Positions 38,032-46,735 are shown, numbered from the stretch's first letter. The stretch is 64,000 nucleotides of DNA from Allokutzneria oryzae (GCF_042429765.1 NZ_JBHLZU010000011.1:1-64000), one strand, 5' to 3'. The notes: a model not told the origin generated them from the sequence alone. Program-made: numbers and translations.

Positions 38032-38964
38032 ATGAAGTTCAAAGTCATCGCCGCGTTCGCGGTGGCCGGAATGGCGTTGGGGGCCGTACCCGCCTCGGCG
38101 GCAGCCGACGGCTTCTACGTCGATCCCGGGTCGAACCCGGCGGCATGGGTGAAAGCGAACGGAGGAGACTCCCGCGCCGCGCGGATCAAGTCGGCGATCG
38201 CGGACAAGCCGATCGCGAAGTGGTTCGGCAACTGGAACTCCGACATCAGCGCGGACGTCTCCGCATACGTCGGAGCTGCCGCCGCGGCCAACAAGCTGCC
38301 GATGCTGGTGGCCTACAACATCACCGGCCGAGACTGCGGCAGCCACTCCGGTGGCGGCGCGGGCAGCCCCGAGGCGTACCGCACGTGGAGCTCGCGGTTC
38401 GCGTCGGCGATCGGCTCCCGCCAGGCGATCGTGGTGGTCGAACCGGACGCGGTTGCCCAGCTCGACTGCCTCGACGCGACGCAGAAGCAGGTCCGCCTCG
38501 GCCTGCTGAACCACATCACCGCCGAGCTCAAGGCCAAGGCGCCCAACGCGATGACCTACCTCGACGGCGGCAACTCGTCGTGGATCGCGGCGGGGGAGAT
38601 GGCCAACCGCCTCACCAAGGCGGGCATCGGCAACACCAGGGGCTTCGCGGTCAACGTCTCCAACTACCGCACCACCGCGGAGTCGGTGAGCTACGGCAAC
38701 GCGGTCAACTCCACGCTGGCCGGTCTCGGCCACCGCAAGACGTTCGTGGTCGATGTCAGCCGCAACGGCAACGGTTCCAACGGTGAGTGGTGCAACCCGG
38801 CGGGTCGCAAGCTCGGCGAAGCTCCGCGGATGGGTGGCGGCGCGGAGATGCTGTTGTGGGTCAAGGTTCCCGGTGACTCCGACGGGAAGTGCGGCATCGC
38901 CCCGAACACCCCGGCTGGCCAGTTCACGCCGGAGATCGCGATGCGGTTGGTCAACGGATCCTGA
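38032..38964 (+). CDS. Secreted GH6 cellulase (endoglucanase or cellobiohydrolase), single domain
   Basis: About 310 residues from ATG 38032 (GGAGAGAAG at 38014-38022; in-frame ATGs at 38005 and 38023 are alternatives). Signal peptide KFKVIAAFAVAGMALGAVPA with cleavage after ASA. The GH6 catalytic domain has the proton donor Asp101 in ITGRDCGSHSGGG, EPDAVAQLDC, and the second acidic residue Asp241 in VVDVSRNGNG. WCNPAGRKLGEAP and LLWVKVPGDSDGKCG are typical. There is no carbohydrate-binding module, so it probably acts on soluble or amorphous glucan. It lies 58 nt after bglC behind a weak 7-bp hairpin (37975-37981/37993-37999), so partial read-through from the ceb operon is possible. Confidence 0.92.
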   Translation: MKFKVIAAFAVAGMALGAVPASAAADGFYVDPGSNPAAWVKANGGDSRAARIKSAIADKPIAKWFGNWNSDISADVSAYVGAAAAANKLPMLVAYNITGRDCGSHSGGGAGSPEAYRTWSSRFASAIGSRQAIVVVEPDAVAQLDCLDATQKQVRLGLLNHITAELKAKAPNAMTYLDGGNSSWIAAGEMANRLTKAGIGNTRGFAVNVSNYRTTAESVSYGNAVNSTLAGLGHRKTFVVDVSRNGNGSNGEWCNPAGRKLGEAPRMGGGAEMLLWVKVPGDSDGKCGIAPNTPAGQFTPEIAMRLVNGS

Positions 38965-38991
38965 CGCTCCACCTCCTCCCTGCACACTGAT

Positions 38992-39024
38992 CGCCTCCAG
39001 GCCCGAACCACTGGCCTGGAGGCG
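38992..39024 (+). terminator. Terminator after the first GH6 gene
   Basis: CGCCTCCAGGCC (38992-39003) pairs perfectly with 39013-39024 around a 9-nt loop, between the two GH6 genes. Confidence 0.75.
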
Positions 39025-39078
39025 CTGCCGGGGATAGCGTGGTGGCACCGCCGCCCCGGGACTCCGAAGGCGGCAGCC

Positions 39079-39987
39079 ATGTTGAAATCTCTCCTGGTAG
39101 CGGTCCTGAGCAGCGTTCTCATCACCGACGCGGCCCCAACGGACTTCTACGTCGACCCGAACTCCACCCCTGCGACGTGGGTTCGCGACAACCCGAACGA
39201 CCCCCGCCGCGACCGCGTCAACGCGGAGATCGCCACCAAGCCGACGGCGAAGTGGATCGGCACCCAGAACGTCAACGCGGTCGCCGCCCACGTGGGCACC
39301 GCCGCCGCGGCCAACAAGCTCCCGGTACTGGTGGCGTACAACATTCCCGGCCGCGACTGCGGCAGCCACTCCGGTGGCGGCGCGGGCAGCCCCGAGGCGT
39401 ACCGCGCGTGGAGCTCCACCTTCGCGGCGGCGATCGGCACCCGCCCGGCGGTAGTGATCATCGAGCCCGACGCCGTCGCGCAGCTCGACTGCCTGAACCC
39501 TGCTGAGAAGCAGACCCGGATCGACCTGTTGAAGTACTTCACCGAGCAGCTGAAAGCCAAGGCCCCCAGAGCATTCACCTACTTGGACGCGGGCAACGCC
39601 AACTGGATCGCCGCGGGCGAGATGGCCAACCGCCTCACCAAGGTCGGCATCGCCAACGTCCGAGGCTTCGCGCTCAACGTGTCGAACTACTACACGACGG
39701 CGGGATCGGTCACCTACGGCAACGCACTCCGCACGGCGCTGGCGAACTTGGGCCACACGAAGACCTTCGTGATCGACACGAGCCGCAACGGCAACGGCTC
39801 CAACGGCCAGTGGTGCAACCCGGCGGGCCGCAAGCTCGGCGAAGCCCCGCGCAGGGGTGGCGGCGCGGAGATGCTGCTGTGGGTCAAGGTCCCCGGCAAC
39901 TCCGACGGCAAGTGCGGCATCGCCCCGAACACCCCCGCCGGAACCTTCTCCCCGGACCTGGCCCTCCACCTCATCGAAGGCCACTGA
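39079..39987 (+). CDS. Secreted GH6 cellulase, paralogue
   Basis: 302 residues from ATG 39079. Signal peptide MLKSLLVAVLSSVLITDAAP is short, with cleavage probably near Ala19. The catalytic domain closely follows the upstream gene: proton donor Asp93 in IPGRDCGSHSGGG, EPDAVAQLDCLNPAEKQ, and Asp233 in VIDTSRNGNG. It has no binding module. High similarity and adjacency show a tandem duplication; the separate terminator before it implies its own promoter in the 54-bp gap. It ends 2 nt before a 62-bp palindromic element. Confidence 0.92.
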   Translation: MLKSLLVAVLSSVLITDAAPTDFYVDPNSTPATWVRDNPNDPRRDRVNAEIATKPTAKWIGTQNVNAVAAHVGTAAAANKLPVLVAYNIPGRDCGSHSGGGAGSPEAYRAWSSTFAAAIGTRPAVVIIEPDAVAQLDCLNPAEKQTRIDLLKYFTEQLKAKAPRAFTYLDAGNANWIAAGEMANRLTKVGIANVRGFALNVSNYYTTAGSVTYGNALRTALANLGHTKTFVIDTSRNGNGSNGQWCNPAGRKLGEAPRRGGGAEMLLWVKVPGNSDGKCGIAPNTPAGTFSPDLALHLIEGH

Positions 39988-39989
39988 CC

Positions 39990-40051
39990 GCCATTCGCGG
40001 GCTTATGGACGTGTTGAGAGCTCCAGGGAGGTCCATAAGCCCGCGAATGGC
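39990..40051. repeat. 62-bp palindromic element, copy 2
   Basis: Arms 39990-40010 and 40031-40051 are identical to those of copy 1 (3050-3111), with a different 20-nt loop (GTGTTGAGAGCTCCAGGGAG). It lies 2 nt after the GH6 stop and 11 nt before the end of the convergent iolA gene. Confidence 0.85.
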
Positions 40052-40062
40052 CGTGGGGACGG

Positions 40063-41553
40063 TCAGGTGTGGGTGGGGAAGCCCAGGTCGACGCCGTGGT
40101 GGCGGGGCCAGCGCTGGGTGATCGCCTTGGTGCGGGTGTAGAAGCGGACTCCGTCGGCTCCGTGCACGTGGGTGTCGCCGAACAGCGAGTCCTTCCAGCC
40201 GCCGAACGAGTAGTAGGCCATCGGCACCGGGATCGGCACGTTCATCCCGATCATGCCGACGTGCACGCGCCGCTGGTACTCGCGCGCCGCGAGGCCGTCA
40301 CCGGTGAAGATCGCCGTGCCGTTGCCGTACTGGTTGGCGTTCACCAGCCGCACGGCCGCGTCCAGGGTGGGGACCCGGACCACGCACAGCACCGGGCCGA
40401 AGATCTCGTCCTGGTAGATCGACATCGACGGGTCCACGTTGTCGAACAGCGTCGGGGCCAGCCAGAACCCGCCTTCGTGCCCTTCGGGGGCGTAGCCGCG
40501 CCCGTCCACGACGAGGGTGGCTCCCGAGGCCACACCGGCGTCCACATAGGACTGGACGCGGTCGCGGTGCACGTCAGTCACCAACGGCCCCATCTGCGAG
40601 GCCGGATCGGTCCCGGGACCGGTCACCAGCGACGCCATCCGTGACGTGATCGCCGGGACCAGCTCGTCCGCGACATCGCCGACCGCGACCACGACGGAGA
40701 TCGCCATGCACCGCTCGCCCGCCGAGCCGAAGCCCGCCGAGACCGCCGCGTCGGCGGCCCCGTCGATGTCCGCGTCCGGCAGCACCACCATGTGGTTCTT
40801 CGCGCCGCCCAACGCCTGGACCCGCTTGCCCGCCGCGGTTCCGCGCGCGTAGACGTGCTGCGCGATCGGTGTCGAGCCGACGAAGGACGCCGCCGCGACG
40901 TCCGGGTGGTCCAGCAGCGCGTTCACCGCGAAGGCGTCGCCCTGCAGGACGTTCAGCACGCCGTCGGGCAGACCCGCCTCCTGGAACAGCTCGGCAAGGC
41001 GCACGGCGGTGGACGGATCGCGCTCGGACGGCTTGAGGATGAAGGCGTTGCCACACGCGATGGCCAGCGGGAACATCCACATCGGGACCATCGCGGGGAA
41101 GTTGAACGGGGTGATGCCCGCGACCACGCCGAGCGGCTGGCGCACGGAGTAGGCGTCCACACCGCGCGAGACCTGCTCGGAGTGCTCGCCCTTGAGCAGG
41201 TGCGGGATGCCGCAGGCGAACTCGACGACCTCAAGGCCGCGCTGCACCTCGCCCGCCGCGTCGGAGAGCACCTTGCCGTGCTCGGCGGTGATGATCTCGG
41301 CGAGCTCCGCGCGGTTGGCCTTGACCAGCTGGCGGAACTCGAACATCACCTTCGCCCTGGTGGACAGCGAGGACTCGCCCCAGTCCTGTGCTGCCTTCAC
41401 CGCCGAGGCGACCGCTCCGTCCACATCGGACTGGTCGGCGAGCACGACCTCGCGGGCGACCTCGCCGGTCGCGGGCTGGAACACGCTGGCCCGCCGCGTG
41501 GCGGAGCCCGTGGTGCGGGCGCCGTCGATCCAGTGCGGAACTGAGCCGGTCAC
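40063..41553 (-). CDS. iolA: Methylmalonate-semialdehyde dehydrogenase (CoA-acylating)
   Basis: 496 residues from GTG 41553, overlapping the regulator stop (GTGA), with AGGAGG at 41563-41558. It turns malonate semialdehyde, the end product of the inositol route, into acetyl-CoA, and methylmalonate semialdehyde into propionyl-CoA. Family features: VAGITPFNFPAMVPMWMFPL, FVGSTPIAQHVYARG, the catalytic Cys in GSAGERCMAISVVVAVGDVA and NQYGNGTAIFT. It is also called mmsA in valine catabolism. Its place with the inositol regulator and iol operon supports IolA. It ends at palindromic element copy 2. Confidence 0.92.
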   Translation of the reverse strand: MTGSVPHWIDGARTTGSATRRASVFQPATGEVAREVVLADQSDVDGAVASAVKAAQDWGESSLSTRAKVMFEFRQLVKANRAELAEIITAEHGKVLSDAAGEVQRGLEVVEFACGIPHLLKGEHSEQVSRGVDAYSVRQPLGVVAGITPFNFPAMVPMWMFPLAIACGNAFILKPSERDPSTAVRLAELFQEAGLPDGVLNVLQGDAFAVNALLDHPDVAAASFVGSTPIAQHVYARGTAAGKRVQALGGAKNHMVVLPDADIDGAADAAVSAGFGSAGERCMAISVVVAVGDVADELVPAITSRMASLVTGPGTDPASQMGPLVTDVHRDRVQSYVDAGVASGATLVVDGRGYAPEGHEGGFWLAPTLFDNVDPSMSIYQDEIFGPVLCVVRVPTLDAAVRLVNANQYGNGTAIFTGDGLAAREYQRRVHVGMIGMNVPIPVPMAYYSFGGWKDSLFGDTHVHGADGVRFYTRTKAITQRWPRHHGVDLGFPTHT

Positions 41554-42566
41554 ACTTCCTCCTGGTGGGGTGGTGGGCACGTCGTGGATCGGGTGACCAG
41601 CTTGGGGTGCAGCAGTCGGCGGACCGGATCGGTCCTGCCCTCGCGCACCCGCTGCAACAGCGCCTCGGCGGCCAGTCGCCCCATCTCACTGCGCGGCTGG
41701 TCGATCGTGGTCAGCGAGACGTGGCGCATCGAGGCCAGCGAGGTGTTGTCGTAGCCGATGACCGAGACGTCGTGCGGAACGCGCAGGCCGGCCTCCTCCA
41801 GCGCGGAGATCGCGCCGACCGCGTTGTAGTCGTTGGCCGCCACGATCGCGGTGGGCGGTGCGACGGAGCCGCGCGCCGCGAGCATCTCCTTGATCGCCCT
41901 GGCGCCCGCCGCGTCGGTGTACTCGCTGCGGATCACCTCCGGCTCCAGCCCGTGCTCGCGCATCGCGATCTGGTAGCCGCGCCTGCGCAGCGCCGACTGC
42001 GAGCCGCCGCCACCGTCGAGGTGCGCGATCCGCCTGTGCCCCAGGGAGACAAGGTGGTCCACCGCCATCTTCGAGCCGGCCTCGCCGTCGTCGTTCACCG
42101 TGTCCACAGTGGACAGCCGAGACGATCGGGACACCAGGACGACCGGTGTCTCTTCGGCCGCGGAGCCGATCGCGGCCGAGGACACGACGGGGCCGAGCAG
42201 TGCGAGCCCGGCGGGGCGGAAGGACAGCAGGCTGTTCAACGCGCGGCGCTCGCGTGCCGGGCTGCGCCCGCCGGAGTTGATGATCAGCTCGAAGCCCTCG
42301 GCGCGCGCGGCGGAGTCGAGGCCCTCCGCGACCTCGGCGAAGAACGGGTTGTGCAGGTCGGAGAGCATCACGCCGAGCACCGTTGACGTGCGGCTCGCCA
42401 ACGCGCGGGCCATCACGTGCGGCGAGTAGCCCAACTGCTCCGCCGCTTCGAGCACCGCGGCGCGGCGCTGCTGGCTCACCTTCGGGGAGCCCCGCATGAC
42501 CAGGGAGACCAGCGCCCGCGACACGTTCGCGACGCGCGCGACGTCCTCCATCGTCGGACGAGCCAC
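41550..42566 (-). CDS. LacI-family regulator of inositol catabolism
   Basis: 338 residues from GTG 42566 with AGGAGG (42577-42572) five nt upstream. Helix-turn-helix TMEDVARVANVSRALVSLVM, hinge YSPHVMARALASRTSTVLGV and sugar-binding domain with VMLSDLHNPFFAEVAEGLDS, PTAIVAANDYNAVGAISALE. It is divergent from iolG; two TAGAGCGCTCTA-type palindromes in between are its likely operators. It is co-transcribed and translationally coupled with iolA, so it would control both arms of the locus, including itself. The inducer is presumably an inositol intermediate. Confidence 0.85.
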   Translation of the reverse strand: MARPTMEDVARVANVSRALVSLVMRGSPKVSQQRRAAVLEAAEQLGYSPHVMARALASRTSTVLGVMLSDLHNPFFAEVAEGLDSAARAEGFELIINSGGRSPARERRALNSLLSFRPAGLALLGPVVSSAAIGSAAEETPVVLVSRSSRLSTVDTVNDDGEAGSKMAVDHLVSLGHRRIAHLDGGGGSQSALRRRGYQIAMREHGLEPEVIRSEYTDAAGARAIKEMLAARGSVAPPTAIVAANDYNAVGAISALEEAGLRVPHDVSVIGYDNTSLASMRHVSLTTIDQPRSEMGRLAAEALLQRVREGRTDPVRRLLHPKLVTRSTTCPPPHQEEV

Positions 42567-42642
42567 AGCGTCCTCCTTGACCGGTCCGGAGATAACGACC
42601 AGGGTTGTGAGCCTTGACACTGTCGTCGAGCACGCTACAGCA

Positions 42643-42656
42643 TTAGAGCGCTCCAA
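42643..42656. promoter_or_regulatory. Operator 1 of the inositol regulator
   Basis: TTAGAGCGCTCCAA, an imperfect palindrome with the LacI-family central CG, in the divergent promoter region. It is one base off symmetric in each outer half. Confidence 0.7.
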
Positions 42657-42660
42657 CCAA

Positions 42661-42672
42661 TAGAGCGCTCTA
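42661..42672. promoter_or_regulatory. Operator 2 of the inositol regulator
   Basis: TAGAGCGCTCTA, a perfect 12-bp palindrome 17 bp centre-to-centre from operator 1, so two dimers would bind on nearly the same face or side by side. It lies 54 bp before the iolG start. Confidence 0.75.
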
Positions 42673-42725
42673 ATGGCACCAGTGCAGTGAACTGGACGAA
42701 CGGCCCGGACGAAGACGGAGATCGG

Positions 42726-43739
42726 ATGCGTATCGGAGTAGCCGGAGTTGGGCGGATCGGCACCATGCACGCCGCCAACCTCGCCTCGCTGGAGCGGATC
42801 GACGAGGTCGTGCTGTTCGACCCCGTCCCCGGACGCGCCGAGCAGGCGGCAGCCGCACTCGGCGGCGCGGTACGGCACGTCGACGACCTCGACGCCCTGC
42901 TGGCCGGCTCCGACGGGGTCCTGCTCGCGACGCCGACCGACACGCACCCGGACATGCTGCGCCGTGCGCTCGCCGCGCGCGTGCCCACGCTGTGCGAGAA
43001 GCCGATCGCCAGCGACATCGACCAGATGCGCGCGCTGGTCAACGACGTCGAGGCATCCGGGGTTGAGGTCCTCGTCGGCTTCCAGCGGCGCTTCGACCCC
43101 GCGACGGTGGAGCTGCACCGCCGTATCCGGGGAGGCGACGTCGGCACGATCTACCTCGTCCGGGCGATCGGCCACGACGCGAACCCGCCGGACTTCGGCT
43201 ACCTGCCCGCCTCCGGCGGCATCTTCCGCGACCTGCTGATCCACGACCTCGACGCCGTGCCGTGGCTGGTCGGCGAGCCGGTCGTCGAGGTCTACGCGGC
43301 GGGTTCGGTGCTCGTGCACGACGCGTTCGCGCAGGCCGACGACGTGGACAACGCCGTGGTGACGCTGCGCTTCGCCGGTGGCGCGCACGCGACGCTCGCC
43401 GGTGGACGGCACAACCCGCTCGGCTACGACCACCGCATCGAGGTGCTGGGCAGCAAGGACTCGCTGACCGTCGGCGTCGACCCGCGAACCCCGCTGTCCT
43501 CCTTGGAGAACGACGGCCCCAAGGTCGGTCCCGGTGCGTACCCCGGCTTCATCGAGCGGTTCCACGATGCCTACGTCAACGAGATGTCGGTGTTCGTCGA
43601 CGTGGTCGCAGGCAAGGCGGAGAACCCCTCGCCGGCGCGGGAGAGCCTGACCAGCCTTGAGCTAGCACTCGCCTGTGACGCTTCCCGTCGTTCCGGGAAC
43701 CCGGTGCGCGTCGACCAGTCCGTGGAGGTATCCCGATGA
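42726..43739 (+). CDS. iolG: Inositol 2-dehydrogenase (Gfo/Idh/MocA family)
   Basis: 337 residues from ATG 42726. The Rossmann fold opens MRIGVAGVGRIGTMHAANLA; VPTLCEKPIASDIDQM carries the conserved EKP with the catalytic Lys, and GGIFRDLLIHDLDAVPWLVG has the HD pair of the active site. It oxidises myo-inositol to 2-keto-inositol with NAD. It is the first gene of the long inositol operon and overlaps iolE by 4 nt. Substrate is fixed by context; sugar dehydrogenases of the same family look alike. Confidence 0.88.
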   Translation: MRIGVAGVGRIGTMHAANLASLERIDEVVLFDPVPGRAEQAAAALGGAVRHVDDLDALLAGSDGVLLATPTDTHPDMLRRALAARVPTLCEKPIASDIDQMRALVNDVEASGVEVLVGFQRRFDPATVELHRRIRGGDVGTIYLVRAIGHDANPPDFGYLPASGGIFRDLLIHDLDAVPWLVGEPVVEVYAAGSVLVHDAFAQADDVDNAVVTLRFAGGAHATLAGGRHNPLGYDHRIEVLGSKDSLTVGVDPRTPLSSLENDGPKVGPGAYPGFIERFHDAYVNEMSVFVDVVAGKAENPSPARESLTSLELALACDASRRSGNPVRVDQSVEVSR

Positions 43740-44608
43740 GCCCGAAGATCGCCGCCGCGCCGATCTCCTGGGGCGTCTGCGAAGTCCCCGGCTGGGGGCA
43801 CGTGCTCGACGCGAAGACCGTGCTCGGCGAGATGGCGGGTCTGGGTGTCCTGGCGACCGAGCTGGGGCCGCCCGAGTACCTGCCGACCGATCCGGCCGAG
43901 CTGCGGGAGCTGCTGGGCGGCTACGGCCTCAGCATGATCGGCGGGTTCCTCGCCGTTCCGCTGCACACCGGTGCGCAGTCCACTGTGGACGAGGCGGAGC
44001 GGACCGCGAGGCTGCTCGCCGCGACCGGGGCGGAGGTCCTGGTCCTCGCGGCCGCGACCGGCCTCGACGGCTACGACGACCGCCCCGAGCTCACCGACGA
44101 GGAGTGGGCGACGCTGGTCGCGACGGCGGGCAGGATCCGCGACATCGCGGCGGCGCACGGACTGCGGGCGGTGCTGCACCCGCACGTCGGCACGCACGTG
44201 GAGAACGCCGAGGAGGTCGACCGCTTCCTCGCCGACTCCGACCTGGAGCTGTGCCTGGACACCGGGCACCTGCTCATCGGCGGCACCGACCCGGTCGAGC
44301 TGGCTCGCAAGTACGCCGACCGCATCGGGCACATGCACCTCAAGGACGTCCGGGCCGATCTCGCGGACCGCGTGCGCGACGGCGAGCTCGGTTACGCCAA
44401 GGCGGTCGGCCAGGGCATGTACGTCCCGCTCGGGGACGGGGACGTGGACATCGCCGGGATCGTCGCGTTCCTGCGCGGCGCCGGATACGACGGTTGGTGG
44501 GTCCTGGAACAGGACACCGCGTTGCAGGTGGGGGACGCCGAAGCGGCGGGGCGGCCGGTGCGCGACACCGAGCGGAGCCTGCAGTACCTGGGGAAGCAGT
44601 TCGACTGA
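43736..44608 (+). CDS. iolE: Inosose dehydratase
   Basis: 290 residues from ATG 43736. A TIM-barrel of the AP-endonuclease-2/xylose-isomerase type; AAAPISWGVCEVPGWGHVLD is the IolE signature. Metal ligands appear in HPHVGTHVENAEEV, ELCLDTGHLLIGG and RIGHMHLKDV. It dehydrates 2-keto-myo-inositol. Coupled with iolG; the binding-protein gene follows after 22 nt. Confidence 0.9.
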   Translation: MSPKIAAAPISWGVCEVPGWGHVLDAKTVLGEMAGLGVLATELGPPEYLPTDPAELRELLGGYGLSMIGGFLAVPLHTGAQSTVDEAERTARLLAATGAEVLVLAAATGLDGYDDRPELTDEEWATLVATAGRIRDIAAAHGLRAVLHPHVGTHVENAEEVDRFLADSDLELCLDTGHLLIGGTDPVELARKYADRIGHMHLKDVRADLADRVRDGELGYAKAVGQGMYVPLGDGDVDIAGIVAFLRGAGYDGWWVLEQDTALQVGDAEAAGRPVRDTERSLQYLGKQFD

Positions 44609-44630
44609 GATCGCTTTCTAGGAGAAGACA

Positions 44631-45626
44631 ATGACGTCTCACCGATCCCGCTTCGGCGCGCTGGTCGGACTCACCGCCGCCGGTCTCGTGCTCGCGGCGT
44701 GCAGCGGCCCCGCGGGCGGCTCAGGCAACAACCCCGGTAGCGGGGCAACGGGTCCCGCTCCCGATGGCGGCCCGCTCAAGGTCGCCGTCGTCTCGCACGG
44801 GACTCCCGGCGACGCGTTCTGGAACGTGGTCAAGAACGGTGCCGAGGCCGCGGGCAAGGAGCTCGGCGTCGAGGTCCAGTACAACGCCAACGGTGACCCG
44901 GCCGCGCAGGCCAAGTCGATCGACAACGCGGTCGCGCAGAAGGTCGGCGGGCTCGTGGTGTCGATGGCCAACCCCGACGCGCTGCGGGACTCGATCACCA
45001 AGGCGGTGCAGGCGGGCATCCCGGTCGTCACGATCAACTCCGGCGAGCAGCGCAGCACCGAGTTCGGCGCGCTGATGCACGTGGGCCAGAACGAGGGCAT
45101 CGCGGGTGAGCAGGCGGGGAAGAAGCTGAAGGACGCGGGCAAGCGCAAGCTGCTGTGCGTGATCCACGAGGCCGGGAACGTCGGCCTCAACCAGCGCTGC
45201 GACGGCGCGAAGCAGGGCTTCGGAACGACGCAGAACCTCCAGGTCGACATCAGCAACCCGACCGACGCGCAGGCGCGGCTCAAGGGCGCGCTGCAGTCCG
45301 ACGCGTCGATCGACGCGGTGCTCACACTCAACCCGCAGGTCGCGGGCAACGCGGTGAACGCGGTGAAGGAGGCGGGCTCCGCGGCCCAGGTGGCGACCTT
45401 CGACCTCAACTCCGACGTGGTGAGCGCGATCAAGGGCGGCGCGGTGCTCTTCGCGGTGGACCAGCAGCAGTACCTCCAGGGCTACCTGCCGGTGGTCTTC
45501 CTCAAGCTCTACAAGGACAACGCCAACACCGTCGGTGGTGGCCGCCCGGTCCTGACCGGTCCTGGTTTCGTCGAGAAGTCCAATGTGGACGCTGTCGGCC
45601 GCAACGCCGACCGCGGCACCCGCTAG
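44631..45626 (+). CDS. Sugar (inositol) ABC transporter, substrate-binding lipoprotein
   Basis: 331 residues from ATG 44631 after AGGAGAAG. Lipobox AGLVLAAC|SGP anchors it. The mature part is a Peripla_BP_4 (ribose/galactose-type) fold: KVAVVSHGTPGDAFWNVVKN, NPDALRDSITKAVQAGIPVV and AVLFAVDQQQYLQGYLPVVF. The iol genes on both sides point to myo-inositol as ligand. A hairpin just after the stop may favour its expression over the permease. Confidence 0.87.
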   Translation: MTSHRSRFGALVGLTAAGLVLAACSGPAGGSGNNPGSGATGPAPDGGPLKVAVVSHGTPGDAFWNVVKNGAEAAGKELGVEVQYNANGDPAAQAKSIDNAVAQKVGGLVVSMANPDALRDSITKAVQAGIPVVTINSGEQRSTEFGALMHVGQNEGIAGEQAGKKLKDAGKRKLLCVIHEAGNVGLNQRCDGAKQGFGTTQNLQVDISNPTDAQARLKGALQSDASIDAVLTLNPQVAGNAVNAVKEAGSAAQVATFDLNSDVVSAIKGGAVLFAVDQQQYLQGYLPVVFLKLYKDNANTVGGGRPVLTGPGFVEKSNVDAVGRNADRGTR

Positions 45627-45632
45627 TCCGCT

Positions 45633-45666
45633 CGATGGAGGCCCCGGTGCGCCGGGGCCTCCATCG
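45633..45666 (+). terminator. Intra-operon hairpin after the binding-protein gene
   Basis: A perfect 15-bp stem (45633-45647 with 45652-45666) with a TGCG tetraloop starts 6 nt after the stop codon. No T-run follows and the permease gene begins 20 nt later, so it probably stabilises the upstream mRNA or terminates partly, giving more binding protein than permease. Confidence 0.7.
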
Positions 45667-45686
45667 GTCTCACCAAAGGAGTTGGG

Positions 45687-46727
45687 ATGGGGTTGGCGGT
45701 GGAGGGAACCGACGAGCGCCTCGCTCGTGTTCGCCTCGCGGATCGCCTGGTAAGCAGGCCGGAGCTCGGCTCGGTGCTCGGCGCGCTGGCCGTGTTCGTG
45801 TTCTTCTCGGTGCTCACCGACCAGTTCCTCAGCCCGATGGGCGTGGCGAACTGGCTCGACGACTCGTCAACGCTGGGCATCATGGCGGTCGCGGTCGCGC
45901 TGCTGATGATCGGTGGTGAGTTCGACCTCTCGGCGGGCGTGATGACCGCCTCCACGGCGCTGGTGACGGCGATCCTGGCCACCCAGCTCGGCTGGAACAC
46001 CTGGCTGGCGCTGCTGGCCTCGCTGGTCTTCGCGCTGGCGGTCGGGGCGCTCAACGGCTGGCTGGTGATGAAGACCGGGCTGCCGAGCTTCATCGTCACA
46101 CTCGGCACGTTCCTCGCACTGCAAGGGCTCAACCTCGGTGTGACGCGGCTGGTCACCGGCACCGTCCAGGTCTCCGGCATGCGCAACGCGGACGGCTACG
46201 AGTCGGCCGGGTACCTCTTCGCGTCCACAGTGGACGTCGGAGGCACGTCGTTCCCGATCTCCATTGTCTGGTGGGTGCTCGCCGCCGCTGCCGCGAGCTG
46301 GGTGCTGATGCGCACCAGGTTCGGCAACTGGATCTTCGCGGTCGGCGGGGCGGCCCCGAGCGCCCGCGCGGTCGGCGTTCCCGTCGTCCGCACCAAGATC
46401 CTGTTGTTCATGACGACGGCCGCGGCGGCGTGGCTCGTCGGCTCGATCAACATCCTGCGCTTCACCACGGTCCAGGCGAACCAGGGCATCGGGCTGGAGT
46501 TCCAGTTCATCATCGCCGCGGTGATCGGCGGCTGCCTGCTCACCGGCGGCTTCGGCTCGGCGATCGGCGCCGCGATCGGCGCGCTCATCTTCGGCATGGC
46601 CCGCCAGGGCATCGTCTTCGCCCAGTGGGACAGCGACTGGTTCCAGCTCTTCCTCGGCGTCATGCTGCTCGCCGCGGTGCTGGTCAACAACGCGTTCCGC
46701 CGCCGCGCGGAACGGGTGCGGAAGTGA
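45687..46727 (+). CDS. Sugar (inositol) ABC transporter permease, RbsC type
   Basis: 346 residues from ATG 45687 with AAAGGAG upstream. About ten membrane segments; the RbsC-family landmarks ALLMIGGEFDLSAGVMTAS, GLPSFIVTLGTFLALQGLNL and AVIGGCLLTGGFGSAIGAAI are present. It pairs with the ATPase encoded 8 nt downstream. Confidence 0.9.
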   Translation: MGLAVEGTDERLARVRLADRLVSRPELGSVLGALAVFVFFSVLTDQFLSPMGVANWLDDSSTLGIMAVAVALLMIGGEFDLSAGVMTASTALVTAILATQLGWNTWLALLASLVFALAVGALNGWLVMKTGLPSFIVTLGTFLALQGLNLGVTRLVTGTVQVSGMRNADGYESAGYLFASTVDVGGTSFPISIVWWVLAAAAASWVLMRTRFGNWIFAVGGAAPSARAVGVPVVRTKILLFMTTAAAAWLVGSINILRFTTVQANQGIGLEFQFIIAAVIGGCLLTGGFGSAIGAAIGALIFGMARQGIVFAQWDSDWFQLFLGVMLLAAVLVNNAFRRRAERVRK

Positions 46728-46735
46728 GGCCCGGG

